Shown here: in pieces, positions 1 through 7,734 of the stretch | Layout of the letters: each line of letters begins with the position of its first letter | Position numbering within the stretch: the stretch's first letter is position 1 | Assembly: GCA_041738715.1 (NCBI GenBank) | Contig: JBGSPI010000159.1 | Span: 1-49,035 of the forward strand | Source of the DNA: Chamaesiphon sp041738715 | GTDB lineage: Bacteria > Cyanobacteriota > Cyanobacteriia > Cyanobacteriales > Chamaesiphonaceae | Direction of reading: 5' to 3' | DNA: 49,035 nt | Translations under genes and position numbers: made by a program | Notes under the pieces: model-generated | Told to the model about the DNA's origin: nothing | Databases searched by the model: none | What the model saw: the letters and a program-made list of their open reading frames with translations, nothing else

Positions 1-2
1 TT

Positions 3-122
3 CTTAAAAGTGAACTGGCAGCTTGGCAACAAGAACGGAACCGAGAACATGCTAAAGTAAAATGGCAATTTACCACCGCAGATGCTCGAATTAAACTGCA
101 TCATCTTTACCCACAGTTTTAG
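3..122 (+). pseudogene. C-terminal tail of an IS630-type transposase (runs off the left edge)
   Basis: Reading from base 3 gives about 39 codons ending at TAG (120-122). The end of the product, WQFTTADARIKLHHLYPQF, resembles the C-terminus of cyanobacterial IS630-family DDE transposases, which often close with a 'WQFTTADARIKLKRLYP' type tail. No start codon or catalytic residue is inside the window, so it cannot be told whether the full element is intact. It could belong to a complete IS630 copy to the left or be a stranded 3' fragment. The family assignment rests on this short tail only. Confidence 0.6.
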
Positions 123-148
123 TCCGGTCACGCCACTACTGGCTACTG

Positions 149-538
149 ATGACTGCTATAGCTGTTTTCGATATTTTAACTGATGTTTCTCCTGAAATAA
201 TCAATCAAAACCTAAATAATATTTGGATTGGTCAACAGGCTAATGCAATCCTTTTTGATCAGAGAAAAATGGCTAATTGTAGTTTAATGTATTTTTATAG
301 TTATGTTATAACAGATCCAGATCACATAGAATCAGTCAGAAATGTTGTTGATTACCTTCTTAGCATTTCTAAAAAAGGATTAATTTTTTATTATCCAGAC
401 TATGAAGTGTATACTCAGAGTGGTTCTGATGATAATGAAGCAATGGAAATTTCTATTGATGATATCTTCATGGAAGAATATGAGCCTTCCCTAAATTCTC
501 CATTTGGATATGCGAGATTTATAATTAAGAAACAGTAG
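149..538 (+). CDS. Hypothetical protein, 129 aa
   Basis: I do not recognise this protein. It is acidic and rich in aromatic residues (runs such as LIFYYPDYEVY and DDIFMEEYEP) and has no signal peptide, membrane segment or known catalytic motif. It starts at ATG 149, only 26 bp after the transposase tail, with no clear ribosome-binding site. Its base composition is more AT-rich than the core genes to the right, which fits an acquired or accessory gene. A GC-rich hairpin (548-564) follows the stop codon. A small immunity-like or effector-like protein is possible, but that is a guess. Confidence 0.55.
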   Translation: MTAIAVFDILTDVSPEIINQNLNNIWIGQQANAILFDQRKMANCSLMYFYSYVITDPDHIESVRNVVDYLLSISKKGLIFYYPDYEVYTQSGSDDNEAMEISIDDIFMEEYEPSLNSPFGYARFIIKKQ

Positions 539-547
539 TCCCATTAG

Positions 548-564
548 GGTGGGCACTGCCCACC
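548..564. repeat. Perfect hairpin GGTGGGC-ACT-GCCCACC
   Basis: Seven-base-pair perfect stem with a 3-nt loop, 9 bp after the stop of the 129-aa gene. GGTGGGCA/TGCCCACC hairpins are common intergenic repeats in cyanobacteria. It may also act as a transcription terminator, but no T-run follows it. Confidence 0.5.
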
Positions 565-661
565 GACCATATATAACCAACGCAAAAAGTTAAGTTCGAG
601 ACGATAAAGCAATCCTTGCAGTCCCCAGCGATATAATTTAATTAACGAGATTGGCACAAGT

Positions 662-1309
662 ATGGTAACATCAATATCGCTCAACCGGATCAAAATTAGC
701 CCCGGACAGAGAATCTATTTACCCGATGTTAGTTGGGAAGAATTCGAGCAGATCTTAGCAGAATTGGGAGAAAAAAGATTTACTAGGATTGCTTATTATG
801 CAGGGGAACTAGAGATTAGAATGCCATTGCCAGAACACGAACGAATTAAGGTCTTAATTAGTAATTTGCTCGTCGTGTTACTAGAAGAGTTGGATTTACC
901 GTGGGAGTCACTGGGTTCTGCTACATTCAAAAATTCTAGGATGAAAACGGGGGTCGAACCTGATGATTGCTTTTATATCAAAAATTCTCCAGCAATAGTT
1001 GGTAAAAAAAGACTGGATTTAGAAATCGATCCGCCGCCAGATTTGGTGATAGAAATCGATTTAACTTCGCCTACTCAACTCGGTGCTTATGAAGCATTAG
1101 GTGTACCAGAAATTTGGCGGTATCAACAAGGTAAGTTAGCAATATTTATCCTCGTAGATGGGCATTATCTCGAATCTGTCACTAGTTCCTTATTTCCCAC
1201 ATTACCGATTCATGAAGGATTCACCAGAATTTTAGAGCGCAGTTCAGAAATATTGATGAGTGAAGCCAGAAAAGAATTTCGACAATGGGTGAGAAATAAT
1301 TGCGAGTGA
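662..1309 (+). CDS. Uma2 family endonuclease (DUF820), 215 aa
   Basis: This belongs to the Uma2/DUF820 family, PD-(D/E)XK-like putative nucleases that are hugely expanded in cyanobacteria and often carried as scattered orphan genes. Visible family features are the N-terminal 'SWEEFEQILAELGEK' segment, ELEIRMPLPEHE, VEPDDCFYI (acidic catalytic region) and PDLVIEIDLTSPT followed by the GVPEIWRY strand. The length is typical for the family. Start ATG 662 is the first in frame and gives a family-like N-terminus (MVTSISLNRIKISPGQRIYLPD). It stands alone, and its biological role is not established. A stem-loop lies just after the stop. Confidence 0.85.
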   Translation: MVTSISLNRIKISPGQRIYLPDVSWEEFEQILAELGEKRFTRIAYYAGELEIRMPLPEHERIKVLISNLLVVLLEELDLPWESLGSATFKNSRMKTGVEPDDCFYIKNSPAIVGKKRLDLEIDPPPDLVIEIDLTSPTQLGAYEALGVPEIWRYQQGKLAIFILVDGHYLESVTSSLFPTLPIHEGFTRILERSSEILMSEARKEFRQWVRNNCE

Positions 1310-1329
1310 GATTTCTCTCAATATACAAG

Positions 1330-1356
1330 GTTGGGTTGAAGCCCGCAAAACCCAAC
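1330..1356. terminator. Stem-loop GTTGGGTT...AACCCAAC downstream of the Uma2 gene
   Basis: An 8-bp perfect stem with an 11-nt loop begins 21 bp after the Uma2 stop. No T-run follows. 'TTGGGTT...AACCCAA' palindromes are widespread intergenic repeats in cyanobacteria, so this may be a repeat rather than a dedicated terminator. Confidence 0.35.
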
Positions 1357-1373
1357 AATCCCAGTGTTTGAGG

Positions 1374-1410
1374 CTCGTTCGCGTAGCCTACCGTTAGGTA
1401 ATCGCCATTG
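1374..1410. repeat. Cyanobacterial intergenic palindromic repeat (GCGTAGCCTACCGTTAGG type)
   Basis: The stretch around TTCGCGTAGCCTACCGTTAG contains the inverted pair TACC/GGTA and matches the look of the GCGTAGCCTGCCGTTAGGCA-type short repeats scattered through many filamentous cyanobacterial genomes. It lies between the Uma2 gene and the end of brnA. The call rests on general resemblance. Confidence 0.35.
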
Positions 1411-1447
1411 AGGAGTATCTTTATATCCTGTTGGGATTATCGATCGA

Positions 1448-1735
1448 TTAATTTGGGGCCAGACGAGTTTGTCCCAATTCTTCGCGTAACACTCGTCTCA
1501 ATGTTGATTCTAGAGGCTCATGCTGCTTGTGAATATGGGTTCGCAGTGCTTCATTCATTAAAGTTTGATAGTTTCCTCCTCCTGCTTGATGAACTTGCTC
1601 CCGAAACCAATCTAAAACATCATCATCAATCCGAATCGTAATCCGCGTTTTTCCTGTAGCAATCGGATCGATGGCACCTCGTTTCCCTTGGCTGAAATCA
1701 TATTCTACTTCTACAGAATCGTGTTCTACTTCCAT
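1448..1735 (-). CDS. brnA: BrnA-type antitoxin (ribbon-helix-helix), 95 aa
   Basis: BrnA-type antitoxin of a type II toxin-antitoxin pair. In this family the antitoxin binds BrnT and represses the shared promoter. The central segment KTRITIRIDDDVLDWFREQV followed by GGGNYQTLMNEALRTHI is the typical ribbon-helix-helix domain of BrnA (about residues 28-70), and a short charged tail follows. The start ATG (1733-1735) lies 3 nt after the terminator codon of the decayed brnT reading frame, the expected toxin-first operon order. The upstream 'GAAGAGGGA' is a good ribosome-binding site. The antitoxin is intact although its toxin partner is broken. Confidence 0.8.
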   Translation of the reverse strand: MEVEHDSVEVEYDFSQGKRGAIDPIATGKTRITIRIDDDVLDWFREQVHQAGGGNYQTLMNEALRTHIHKQHEPLESTLRRVLREELGQTRLAPN

Positions 1736-1738
1736 GAT

Positions 1739-2020
1739 TTATCCCTCTTCATACTGTCTTCGTTCTTGACGGGTAGCGGATAGCCGAAATCAACCTAATT
1801 TCTCGATCGCGCCAGGTATACACCACCACCAGCACTCGACCTAGACCATCTAGCCCAATAGTAATAAATCGCTCTTCATCGAATCGTTCATCTAGTGTCG
1901 TGATTGCAAGATCGTCCGAGAATACAGAAACTGCATCAGCGAAATCAATCCCGTGCTTATCGAGGTTTGTTGCTACTTTGTTTTTGTCCCAATTTATCTA
2001 TTGTATGCACAATCGTACAT
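1739..2020 (-). pseudogene. brnT: brnT toxin remnant, frameshifted at both ends
   Basis: On the minus strand one frame reads WDKNKVATNLDKHGIDFADA (about 2005-1945) and continues through FSDDLAITTLDERFDEERFITIGLDGLGRVLVVVYTWRD to EIRLISA. This is nearly a full BrnT RNase-toxin fold. After ISA the reading frame shifts: the canonical family ending ATRQERRQYEEG-stop (stop at 1739-1741) is in a different frame, with 4 nt where 6 would be expected. At the 5' end the only nearby ATG (2018-2020) is out of frame with WDKNK, and an in-frame TAG precedes ATA-AAT-TGG. Two lesions therefore separate start, body and end. I infer an inactive toxin; sequencing error at either place is an alternative. Confidence 0.7.
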
Positions 2021-2035
2021 GCGATCCACATTCCA

Positions 2036-2950
2036 CTATCGACGTTGCATCACTTTTGGAGCAGCGACAGGGATGGCGTAAGGAATGGCAGATTGCTGAC
2101 TCGGTGGCAATAAACCGACGGGCGTTTCGCTGTTGACAGAATAGACACCTGCCCACCCATTGAGGAGATTTTCGGCGGCTGTCATCCACTGTTCTCGTTG
2201 TGGCGTGGCGAGTAAGCCATTGAGAGGGATACCTGTAGAACTATTATGAACTCCGGCGAGGATGCCGGTGAGGGCGCAAGTGAGGGGAGATCGAGCTTCA
2301 ATCTGGTGGGCGCGGCGGATGGCGAGGCTGAAGTCTTCAGGGGTGCAGAGGAAGCAATAAATAGCTAAGACTGTGGGGGTGATAATTGGGTGTGGGGCGA
2401 TCGCTAGTTTTTGGGTGACTTGAGTTAAACTGCTAGACTGTTCGAGGAGTCGATCGATCATACTCAGTTGCTGAAATAATAGGGGATGGAGATTGGTCAT
2501 CTCATCTAACAGTTGAACGATAATCGCAGTAGGTGATAGGGTTTCACAGAGCGATCGAGATATCAGATAGCCAATGGAGACGGCACTAGAACAAGTTTCC
2601 CAGTCTAGTTCCCAGGTGTGGCTGACATTGAGGATAATCTCCCGTAATTTGACGCGATCGTCATGAAAAAATAACATCAATGGGAGCATCGCCACAATTG
2701 CCCGTTGGGGATCTCGATCGATGATTGATGTGCTCTGGAGCCAATCCTGGGCTTCAAAGCCACCACACCGGATCGAGCTATCAATCCCGCCCATTAATGC
2801 TGGAGTCGTCTCGGTCATCAGTGGATTTGGGGCAATCTGTTGTGGGGTAAAATAAATAATATTACCGCCAATTAATGCCCCTTGAAATCTAGTTAATAAT
2901 AAATGATTCATTAAGTTGTCAGTAAAAACTATTGTATTTACCACTCTCAT
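2036..2950 (-). CDS. ADP-ribosylglycohydrolase-like protein, 304 aa
   Basis: The protein opens with LLLTRFQGALIGGNIIYF, like the 'RFQGALLGAAxGE' N-terminus of cyanobacterial proteins filed under the ADP-ribosylglycohydrolase (ADPRH/DraG) fold. Near the C-terminus ALTGILAGVHNSSTGIPLNGL resembles the family's 'aGaiaGAyhGxxgIP' helix. I do not see the strong paired-aspartate metal-binding motifs, so catalysis is doubtful and it may be a degenerate member. Two starts are possible: 2950, or M13/M14 at about 2914, which gives the more usual MNHLLLTRFQGAL. It is divergent from priA with only about 30 bp between starts, so the promoters must overlap the neighbouring 5' ends. Confidence 0.5.
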   Translation of the reverse strand: MRVVNTIVFTDNLMNHLLLTRFQGALIGGNIIYFTPQQIAPNPLMTETTPALMGGIDSSIRCGGFEAQDWLQSTSIIDRDPQRAIVAMLPLMLFFHDDRVKLREIILNVSHTWELDWETCSSAVSIGYLISRSLCETLSPTAIIVQLLDEMTNLHPLLFQQLSMIDRLLEQSSSLTQVTQKLAIAPHPIITPTVLAIYCFLCTPEDFSLAIRRAHQIEARSPLTCALTGILAGVHNSSTGIPLNGLLATPQREQWMTAAENLLNGWAGVYSVNSETPVGLLPPSQQSAIPYAIPVAAPKVMQRR

Positions 2951-2982
2951 TGCTAGTCTAAATTACCAAATCAGATAAATCA

Positions 2983-5553
2983 ATGTCTAATCCTCATCTT
3001 TCTCAACCGCCGATCGTTGCTGAACCGATTACTGGATATGCGATCGGCGATCGGCTGAGTGGGTTGGTAGAGGTATTAGTAGATTGTCCCGGCATTCAAG
3101 CTTTATATACTTATAATGTGCCCGATCGATTTAATGTTCAAGTTGGGGATATTTTGAGTGTTCCTTTGGGTGGACAAGTAGTTGGTGGGATCGCGATTCG
3201 GTTTATCGATCAAATGTCAATTGATTTTCCGATCGATCAGATTAAAGATATTGAGGATGTGGTGGCTTCGGGCTTATTTAAGCCCAATTATTGGCAGTGG
3301 TTAATCCAGATTGCTGACTACTATTATACACCATTAATTCAAGTAATTAGGGTGGCTTTACCACCAGGATTATTAGCTCGATCTCATCGACGAATTAAGC
3401 TCACAGCTACAATTTTAGATTCAGATGTTTTCTTGAGTGAAACTGCCAAAAAAATCTATCGCTTATTGCAGTCGCAAGCAGATGGCAATTATAGCTGGCA
3501 ACATATCCAAAAACAGGTAACGACAGGTGCAAGAAGAGGTTTGCGGGAATTACTCGATCGAGGTTTAGTTGAATCTTATTTGGAATCAGGACAAACACAA
3601 AAAGCAAAGTTACAAAAAGCCGTCATTCTCACGGGCGATAGTTTAGCTAGTGATTTAACCGATCGACAGCGCGAGATTATTAGTATCTTAAAACAACATG
3701 GCGGTGAATTATGGCAACCAGAATTGATCAAACTTGCTCAGACTAGTCCAGAAACTTTAAAGAAGATTGCCGAAAAAGGTTATCTGGCGATCGTTAATAA
3801 AGAAAAATTACGTTCAGATCAAGACTTTGGTATCTTTCAACAAGAACCCGCCAAAAAATTAACAGACGATCAAGCGACTGCCCTAAGTATAATCGATCGA
3901 TTGGATGGATTTGCCGAAGTCTTATTACATGGAGTCACTGGTTCTGGTAAAACCGAAGTTTATTTACAAGCCATTGCCAAAATTTTAGATCGAGGCAAAT
4001 CAGCCCTCGTCCTAGTACCGGAAATCGGCTTAACACCACAACTAACAGATCGCTTTCGATCGAAATTTGGTGATAAAGTAGCTGTCTATCATAGTGCCCT
4101 CAGCGATGGCGAACGCTACGATACCTGGCGCAAAATGTTGACCGAAACTAATCAAATTGTCATCGGTACCAGGTCGGCAATTTTTTCCCCCTTGCCGAAC
4201 TTGGGTCTAATTATCCTCGACGAAGAACACGACTCCAGTTTCAAACAAGACCAACCCGCACCCACCTATCATGCCAGAGACATCGCCAGATGGCGCGCCA
4301 AATTAGAACCCTGTCCCCTGATCCTCGGCTCCGCCACCCCTGCCCTCGAAACCTGGCACAGAATCGCTAAGAACGCCCCACAACTCTCCCCCAGTCCCCC
4401 AGTCTCCCAGTCCCCCAGTCCCCTAGTCTCCCAGTCCCCCAGTCCCCCCGTCCCCCAGTCCCACTACCTCCCCCTCCCCACCAGAGTCCAATCTCGCTCC
4501 CTCCCCCCAGTAGAAATTGTAGACATGCGACAGGAGCTAAAGCTCGGCAATCGGAGCATGTTTAGCCAACCACTTCAACAAGCCTTGCGCCAGATGCAAG
4601 CCCACAAACAGCAAGGCATATTATTTATCCATCGACGCGGACATAGTACCTTCGTCTCCTGTCGCAGTTGTGGCTATGTCGCCGAGTGTCCCCACTGCGA
4701 TGTATCCCTTGCCTATCATCAACCAGGAGCCGCCGCAAATGCCCTACTCCGCTGTCATTACTGTAATTACAGTCAACCCCAGCCGCGCAGATGTCCAGAG
4801 TGCGATTCGCTGTACTTTAAGTTCTTTGGCAGCGGTACCCAAAAAATTGTCGAAGAGTTAAACCGCCAGTTTCCCGAACTGCGATGTTTGCGGTTTGATA
4901 GCGATACTACCAGTGCCAAGGGCGCACATCGGCGGATTCTGACCGAATTTGTCCAAGGCGATGCCGATTTACTTGTCGGTACCCAAATGCTCACCAAGGG
5001 ACTAGATTTGCCCCAAGTTACCCTAGTTGGAGTAGTTGCCGCCGATGGCTTATTACATCTATCGGATTATCGCGCCGCCGAACGGACTTTTCAAACGCTT
5101 ACCCAAGTAGCGGGACGATGTGGACGGGGCGATGAAGCTGGCAAGGTAATTATTCAAACCTATAATCCAGAACATCCAGTCCTCCATGCCGTAACCAAGC
5201 ACGATTACCAGGCATTTATTGCCGCAGAGTTACCAGAACGCCAAGTCCTCGATTATCCACCCTACGGCAGACTGATTTTACTCAGATTTAGTAGTCTCGA
5301 TGCCGCAGTCGTCGAACAAACCGTGACAGAAATCGGCTTAATGCTAAATGAGGGTGCAATTGCCGGACGATACGAGTTATTAGGCCCCGCACCAGCTACA
5401 GTGATGCGGGTAAATAATCGCTACCGTTGGCAAATTATGCTTAAATATTTACCCGATGGTAGTGTTAGACTACCCAATTGGGAATTACTCCGCAATAAAT
5501 GCTCAAATGTGATCAAAATGACCATCGATGTCGATCCCCAGAACTTTTTGTAA
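2983..5553 (+). CDS. priA: Primosomal protein N' (replication restart helicase PriA), 856 aa
   Basis: A 3'-to-5' superfamily 2 DNA helicase that reloads the replicative helicase at stalled forks. Visible features: an N-terminal fork-binding domain; Walker A GVTGSGKTE (about 317-325); DEEH box (413-416); GSATPALETW; and a zinc-binding module with eight cysteines (C560, C563, C569, C572, C591, C594, C604, C607). The C-terminal helicase motif QMLTKGLDLPQVTLVGVVAAD and the QVAGRCGRGD segment are also present. An unusual Ser/Pro/Gln-rich stretch (about 468-497) of repeated 'SPSP.V.QS' lies between the helicase motifs and the Cys module, encoded by a C-rich tandem repeat (4386-4462). The N-terminus is longer than in E. 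coli PriA, as is common in cyanobacteria. Confidence 0.97.
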   Translation: MSNPHLSQPPIVAEPITGYAIGDRLSGLVEVLVDCPGIQALYTYNVPDRFNVQVGDILSVPLGGQVVGGIAIRFIDQMSIDFPIDQIKDIEDVVASGLFKPNYWQWLIQIADYYYTPLIQVIRVALPPGLLARSHRRIKLTATILDSDVFLSETAKKIYRLLQSQADGNYSWQHIQKQVTTGARRGLRELLDRGLVESYLESGQTQKAKLQKAVILTGDSLASDLTDRQREIISILKQHGGELWQPELIKLAQTSPETLKKIAEKGYLAIVNKEKLRSDQDFGIFQQEPAKKLTDDQATALSIIDRLDGFAEVLLHGVTGSGKTEVYLQAIAKILDRGKSALVLVPEIGLTPQLTDRFRSKFGDKVAVYHSALSDGERYDTWRKMLTETNQIVIGTRSAIFSPLPNLGLIILDEEHDSSFKQDQPAPTYHARDIARWRAKLEPCPLILGSATPALETWHRIAKNAPQLSPSPPVSQSPSPLVSQSPSPPVPQSHYLPLPTRVQSRSLPPVEIVDMRQELKLGNRSMFSQPLQQALRQMQAHKQQGILFIHRRGHSTFVSCRSCGYVAECPHCDVSLAYHQPGAAANALLRCHYCNYSQPQPRRCPECDSLYFKFFGSGTQKIVEELNRQFPELRCLRFDSDTTSAKGAHRRILTEFVQGDADLLVGTQMLTKGLDLPQVTLVGVVAADGLLHLSDYRAAERTFQTLTQVAGRCGRGDEAGKVIIQTYNPEHPVLHAVTKHDYQAFIAAELPERQVLDYPPYGRLILLRFSSLDAAVVEQTVTEIGLMLNEGAIAGRYELLGPAPATVMRVNNRYRWQIMLKYLPDGSVRLPNWELLRNKCSNVIKMTIDVDPQNFL
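4386..4462 (+). repeat. Low-complexity CCCCCAGT tandem repeat inside priA
   Basis: About 77 bp made of near-copies of CCCCCAGT(CT)CCCAGT. It is in frame and encodes the Ser/Pro/Gln-rich insert of PriA. The reverse complement of the same repeat (GGGGACTGGGGGACxAGGGG) occurs between speA and the 445-aa gene at 24657-24695, so an intergenic repeat family appears to have invaded a coding region. Confidence 0.8.
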
Positions 5554-5566
5554 AAAGATTACAAAA
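5546..5566 (+). terminator. AT-rich stem-loop spanning the priA stop codon
   Basis: TTTTGTAA-aaaga-TTACAAAA forms a perfect 8-bp stem whose left arm includes the priA TAA stop. It is AT-rich, with no T-run after it, so termination activity is uncertain. Confidence 0.35.
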
Positions 5567-5634
5567 TATGAAGAATTGATCCTGTAAGATTAAGCTAGGT
5601 AAATTAATCCCTAACTATCATCCCGATCGCAAAT

Positions 5635-5844
5635 ATGAGTGATATATCCATAGATACCGAGCCGACAGCCGAACCGACGATGGCAGCGGAAACCCCGCCC
5701 ACAGAGGCAGAACTGAAGGAGAAGTTTGTCAAGTATGCCATGAAAAACATGGTTAAAAAGCGAAGTAAATCACTCCAACACTTCTTCTTGAGCACTATCG
5801 GCTTATTAACCCTGTTCATCGGGTTAGCCTATCTCACTAGATAG
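5635..5844 (+). CDS. Small single-span membrane protein, DUF3285 family, 69 aa
   Basis: A small cyanobacterial protein of the DUF3285 type. It has a hydrophilic, Thr/Glu/Pro-rich N-terminus, then FVKYAMKNMVKKRSKSLQHF (basic amphipathic stretch), and a C-terminal membrane anchor FFLSTIGLLTLFIGLAYLTR (about 50-69). The 'MKNMVKK..KSL.HFFL..IGLL....GLAYLTR' pattern is how I recognise the family. Its function is unknown. It sits directly upstream of ybeY, an arrangement I recall from other cyanobacteria. The ATG at 5635 is the first in frame. Confidence 0.8.
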   Translation: MSDISIDTEPTAEPTMAAETPPTEAELKEKFVKYAMKNMVKKRSKSLQHFFLSTIGLLTLFIGLAYLTR

Positions 5845-5908
5845 ATCCTCGGTATTAGCAAGTGATTAATTATACTAGTTAGTAGCCACCAGCCACTATT
5901 CACTTCAG

Positions 5909-6382
5909 ATGAATCTAGAACTAATCGTCCAAGACTTATATCAGCCGAGCGTAGTTACCGCAGCTACCTGGGCGGTTTGGTTTAAAGATTGGTTGCAAAC
6001 ACCAGGATTAGATTTACCACCAGCCGCAACCTATGAATTAAGTCTCCGCCTCACCACCGATGCCGAAATTCAGGCGTTAAATGCCCAATTTCGCGACCAA
6101 GACAAACCCACAGATGTATTGTCCTTTGCGGCAATGGAAGTAGATTTCCCCCAAATCGAGACAGATATTGGGGAATCATCACTTTATTTGGGTGACATTA
6201 TTATTTCTGTCGATACCGCTAGTAGACAGAGCGCAGAACATGGGTATTCTCTAACTAAGGAACTAGCTTGGCTAGCTAGTCATGGACTACTACACTTGTT
6301 GGGATGGGATCACCCTGATGAACCCAGTCTAACTATTATGCTAGATCAGCAGGAAACTTTTCTCGCTCGTAGTGGTCTATAG
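5909..6382 (+). CDS. ybeY: Endoribonuclease YbeY, 157 aa
   Basis: YbeY is a zinc-dependent single-strand endoribonuclease needed for 16S rRNA 3' end maturation and ribosome quality control. The signature metal-binding motif H-G-L-L-H-L-L-G-W-D-H is present with H125, H129 and H135. The upstream DQDKPTDVLSFAAMEVD strand is also typical of the family, and the length is normal. It is followed about 95 bp later by dgkA, and this ybeY-dgkA neighbourhood is conserved in many bacteria. Confidence 0.96.
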   Translation: MNLELIVQDLYQPSVVTAATWAVWFKDWLQTPGLDLPPAATYELSLRLTTDAEIQALNAQFRDQDKPTDVLSFAAMEVDFPQIETDIGESSLYLGDIIISVDTASRQSAEHGYSLTKELAWLASHGLLHLLGWDHPDEPSLTIMLDQQETFLARSGL

Positions 6383-6476
6383 ATCTTATTTGACACCCTA
6401 TAAATAAGCTACTAAGCCATAACTGTGAGATTTTCGATCGATAAATCATTCTTTTTCCCGTGGGAGTAAATCGTGT

Positions 6477-6980
6477 ATGCAGATTAAACTGGATGAATCG
6501 TCAAGTTCTACGAGTCTCCAATCAGATATGACCGGTAAAATATCTACCAAAATTCACAAACAATTAGGCAGTGGACAGAACCGCGTTCAGGCTTGGCGGG
6601 TAGCAACAAATATTGGGGTAAGTTTTCGATACGCTGCGGCTGGAGTCACCTACGCTTTTAATACCCAGCGAAACTTCCGCATTCACTGTATCATGGGCAC
6701 CGTGGCGATTAGCTTAGGTGCTCTTTTGCGTCTGAGTGGTGTCGAAATGGCCGTAATTTGCATTACTAGTGGTTTAGTTTTGACCCTCGAATTACTCAAC
6801 ACGGCGATCGAATCCGTCGTCGATCTCACGGTTCAACAAACCTATCACGAACTGGCTAAAGTTGCCAAAGATTGTGCGGCTGGGGCTGTGCTGATTTCTG
6901 CGCTCGCTTCTGTGCTCGTCGCCAGTTGGCTAATCCTGCCTAAAGCAATTTTAGTGCTGACAAACTATAGAATATGGTAG
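6477..6980 (+). CDS. dgkA: Diacylglycerol kinase family protein (DgkA type), 167 aa
   Basis: An integral membrane kinase of the DgkA/undecaprenol kinase family, which phosphorylates diacylglycerol or undecaprenol to recycle lipid intermediates. Seen: an N-terminal soluble extension (about 1-45), the amphipathic region FRYAAAGVTYAFNTQRNFRIH, and three hydrophobic spans (about 75-92, 94-110, 137-160). The catalytic signature ELLNTAIESVVDL (Glu and Asn for Mg-ATP binding) lies at the end of the second span. The N-terminus is longer than in E. coli DgkA (about 120 aa). Which lipid is used cannot be told from sequence. Confidence 0.92.
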   Translation: MQIKLDESSSSTSLQSDMTGKISTKIHKQLGSGQNRVQAWRVATNIGVSFRYAAAGVTYAFNTQRNFRIHCIMGTVAISLGALLRLSGVEMAVICITSGLVLTLELLNTAIESVVDLTVQQTYHELAKVAKDCAAGAVLISALASVLVASWLILPKAILVLTNYRIW

Positions 6981-7122
6981 ATTTACTATATATGGCTATT
7001 CCTCATGGTTGAAAGTTAACAGTGGATAGTAGGTAGATGCTATTGGTGTATACTCGGATGGCGATTGAAGCTTGGTGAAAACGTTAGACCATCTGTGTTA
7101 ATAGCTCATAACTCATAATTCC

Positions 7123-7731
7123 ATGATTTTAGTCATTGATAATTACGACAGCTTCACCTATAATCTCGTTCAGTATTTGGGCGAACTCGGACAGGAACTA
7201 CCCATTGCGGCAGATATTCGTGTCTATCGGAATGACCAAATTACTGTCGAAGAGATGAAAAGGATAGATCCTGATGGGATCTTAATCTCACCAGGGCCAG
7301 GTCGCCCTGAAGATGCAGGGATTTCGCTAGAAATTATCAGTAAATTGGGTGCTGATTATCCGATTTTGGGTGTATGTTTAGGACATCAAAGTATCGGGCA
7401 GGTTTTTGGTGGTGATGTTGTGTCCGCACCAATTTTAATGCATGGCAAAACTTCGCAAGTTTACCACAACGGAACGGGAGTATTTGCAGGTTTAGATAAC
7501 CCTTTTACAGCAACTCGATATCATAGTTTAGTCATCGATCGAGCCACTTGTCCAGATTGTCTGGAAATTAATGCTTGGGTAGAGGACGGAACGATTATGG
7601 GTGTTCGCCATCGTGATTATCCCCATATCGAAGGAGTGCAGTTTCACCCTGAAAGTATTTTGACTAATTCCGGTAAGCAGCTACTGCGGAATTTTTTGCT
7701 ATCGTTAAAAACTAAGGTTGTGAATAGTTAA
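7123..7731 (+). CDS. trpG: Anthranilate/aminodeoxychorismate synthase glutamine amidotransferase subunit, 202 aa
   Basis: A class I glutamine amidotransferase that supplies ammonia to anthranilate synthase (TrpE) or aminodeoxychorismate synthase (PabB). Catalytic triad visible: C85 in GVCLGHQSIGQ, H175 and E177 in GVQFHPES. The N-terminal ILVIDNYDSFTYNLVQYLGEL and the SPGPGRPEDAG loop are family signatures. The partner subunit is not in the window. In bacteria with a single copy this protein often serves both tryptophan and folate synthesis, so pabA is an equal name. The stop is only 3 nt from the start of the next gene, indicating co-transcription. Confidence 0.95.
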   Translation: MILVIDNYDSFTYNLVQYLGELGQELPIAADIRVYRNDQITVEEMKRIDPDGILISPGPGRPEDAGISLEIISKLGADYPILGVCLGHQSIGQVFGGDVVSAPILMHGKTSQVYHNGTGVFAGLDNPFTATRYHSLVIDRATCPDCLEINAWVEDGTIMGVRHRDYPHIEGVQFHPESILTNSGKQLLRNFLLSLKTKVVNS

Positions 7732-7734
7732 GAA

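Noticed and set aside
1408..1641. Plus-strand open frame of 77 codons opposite brnA
   Set aside because: It is the antisense shadow of the antitoxin and has no recognisable product.
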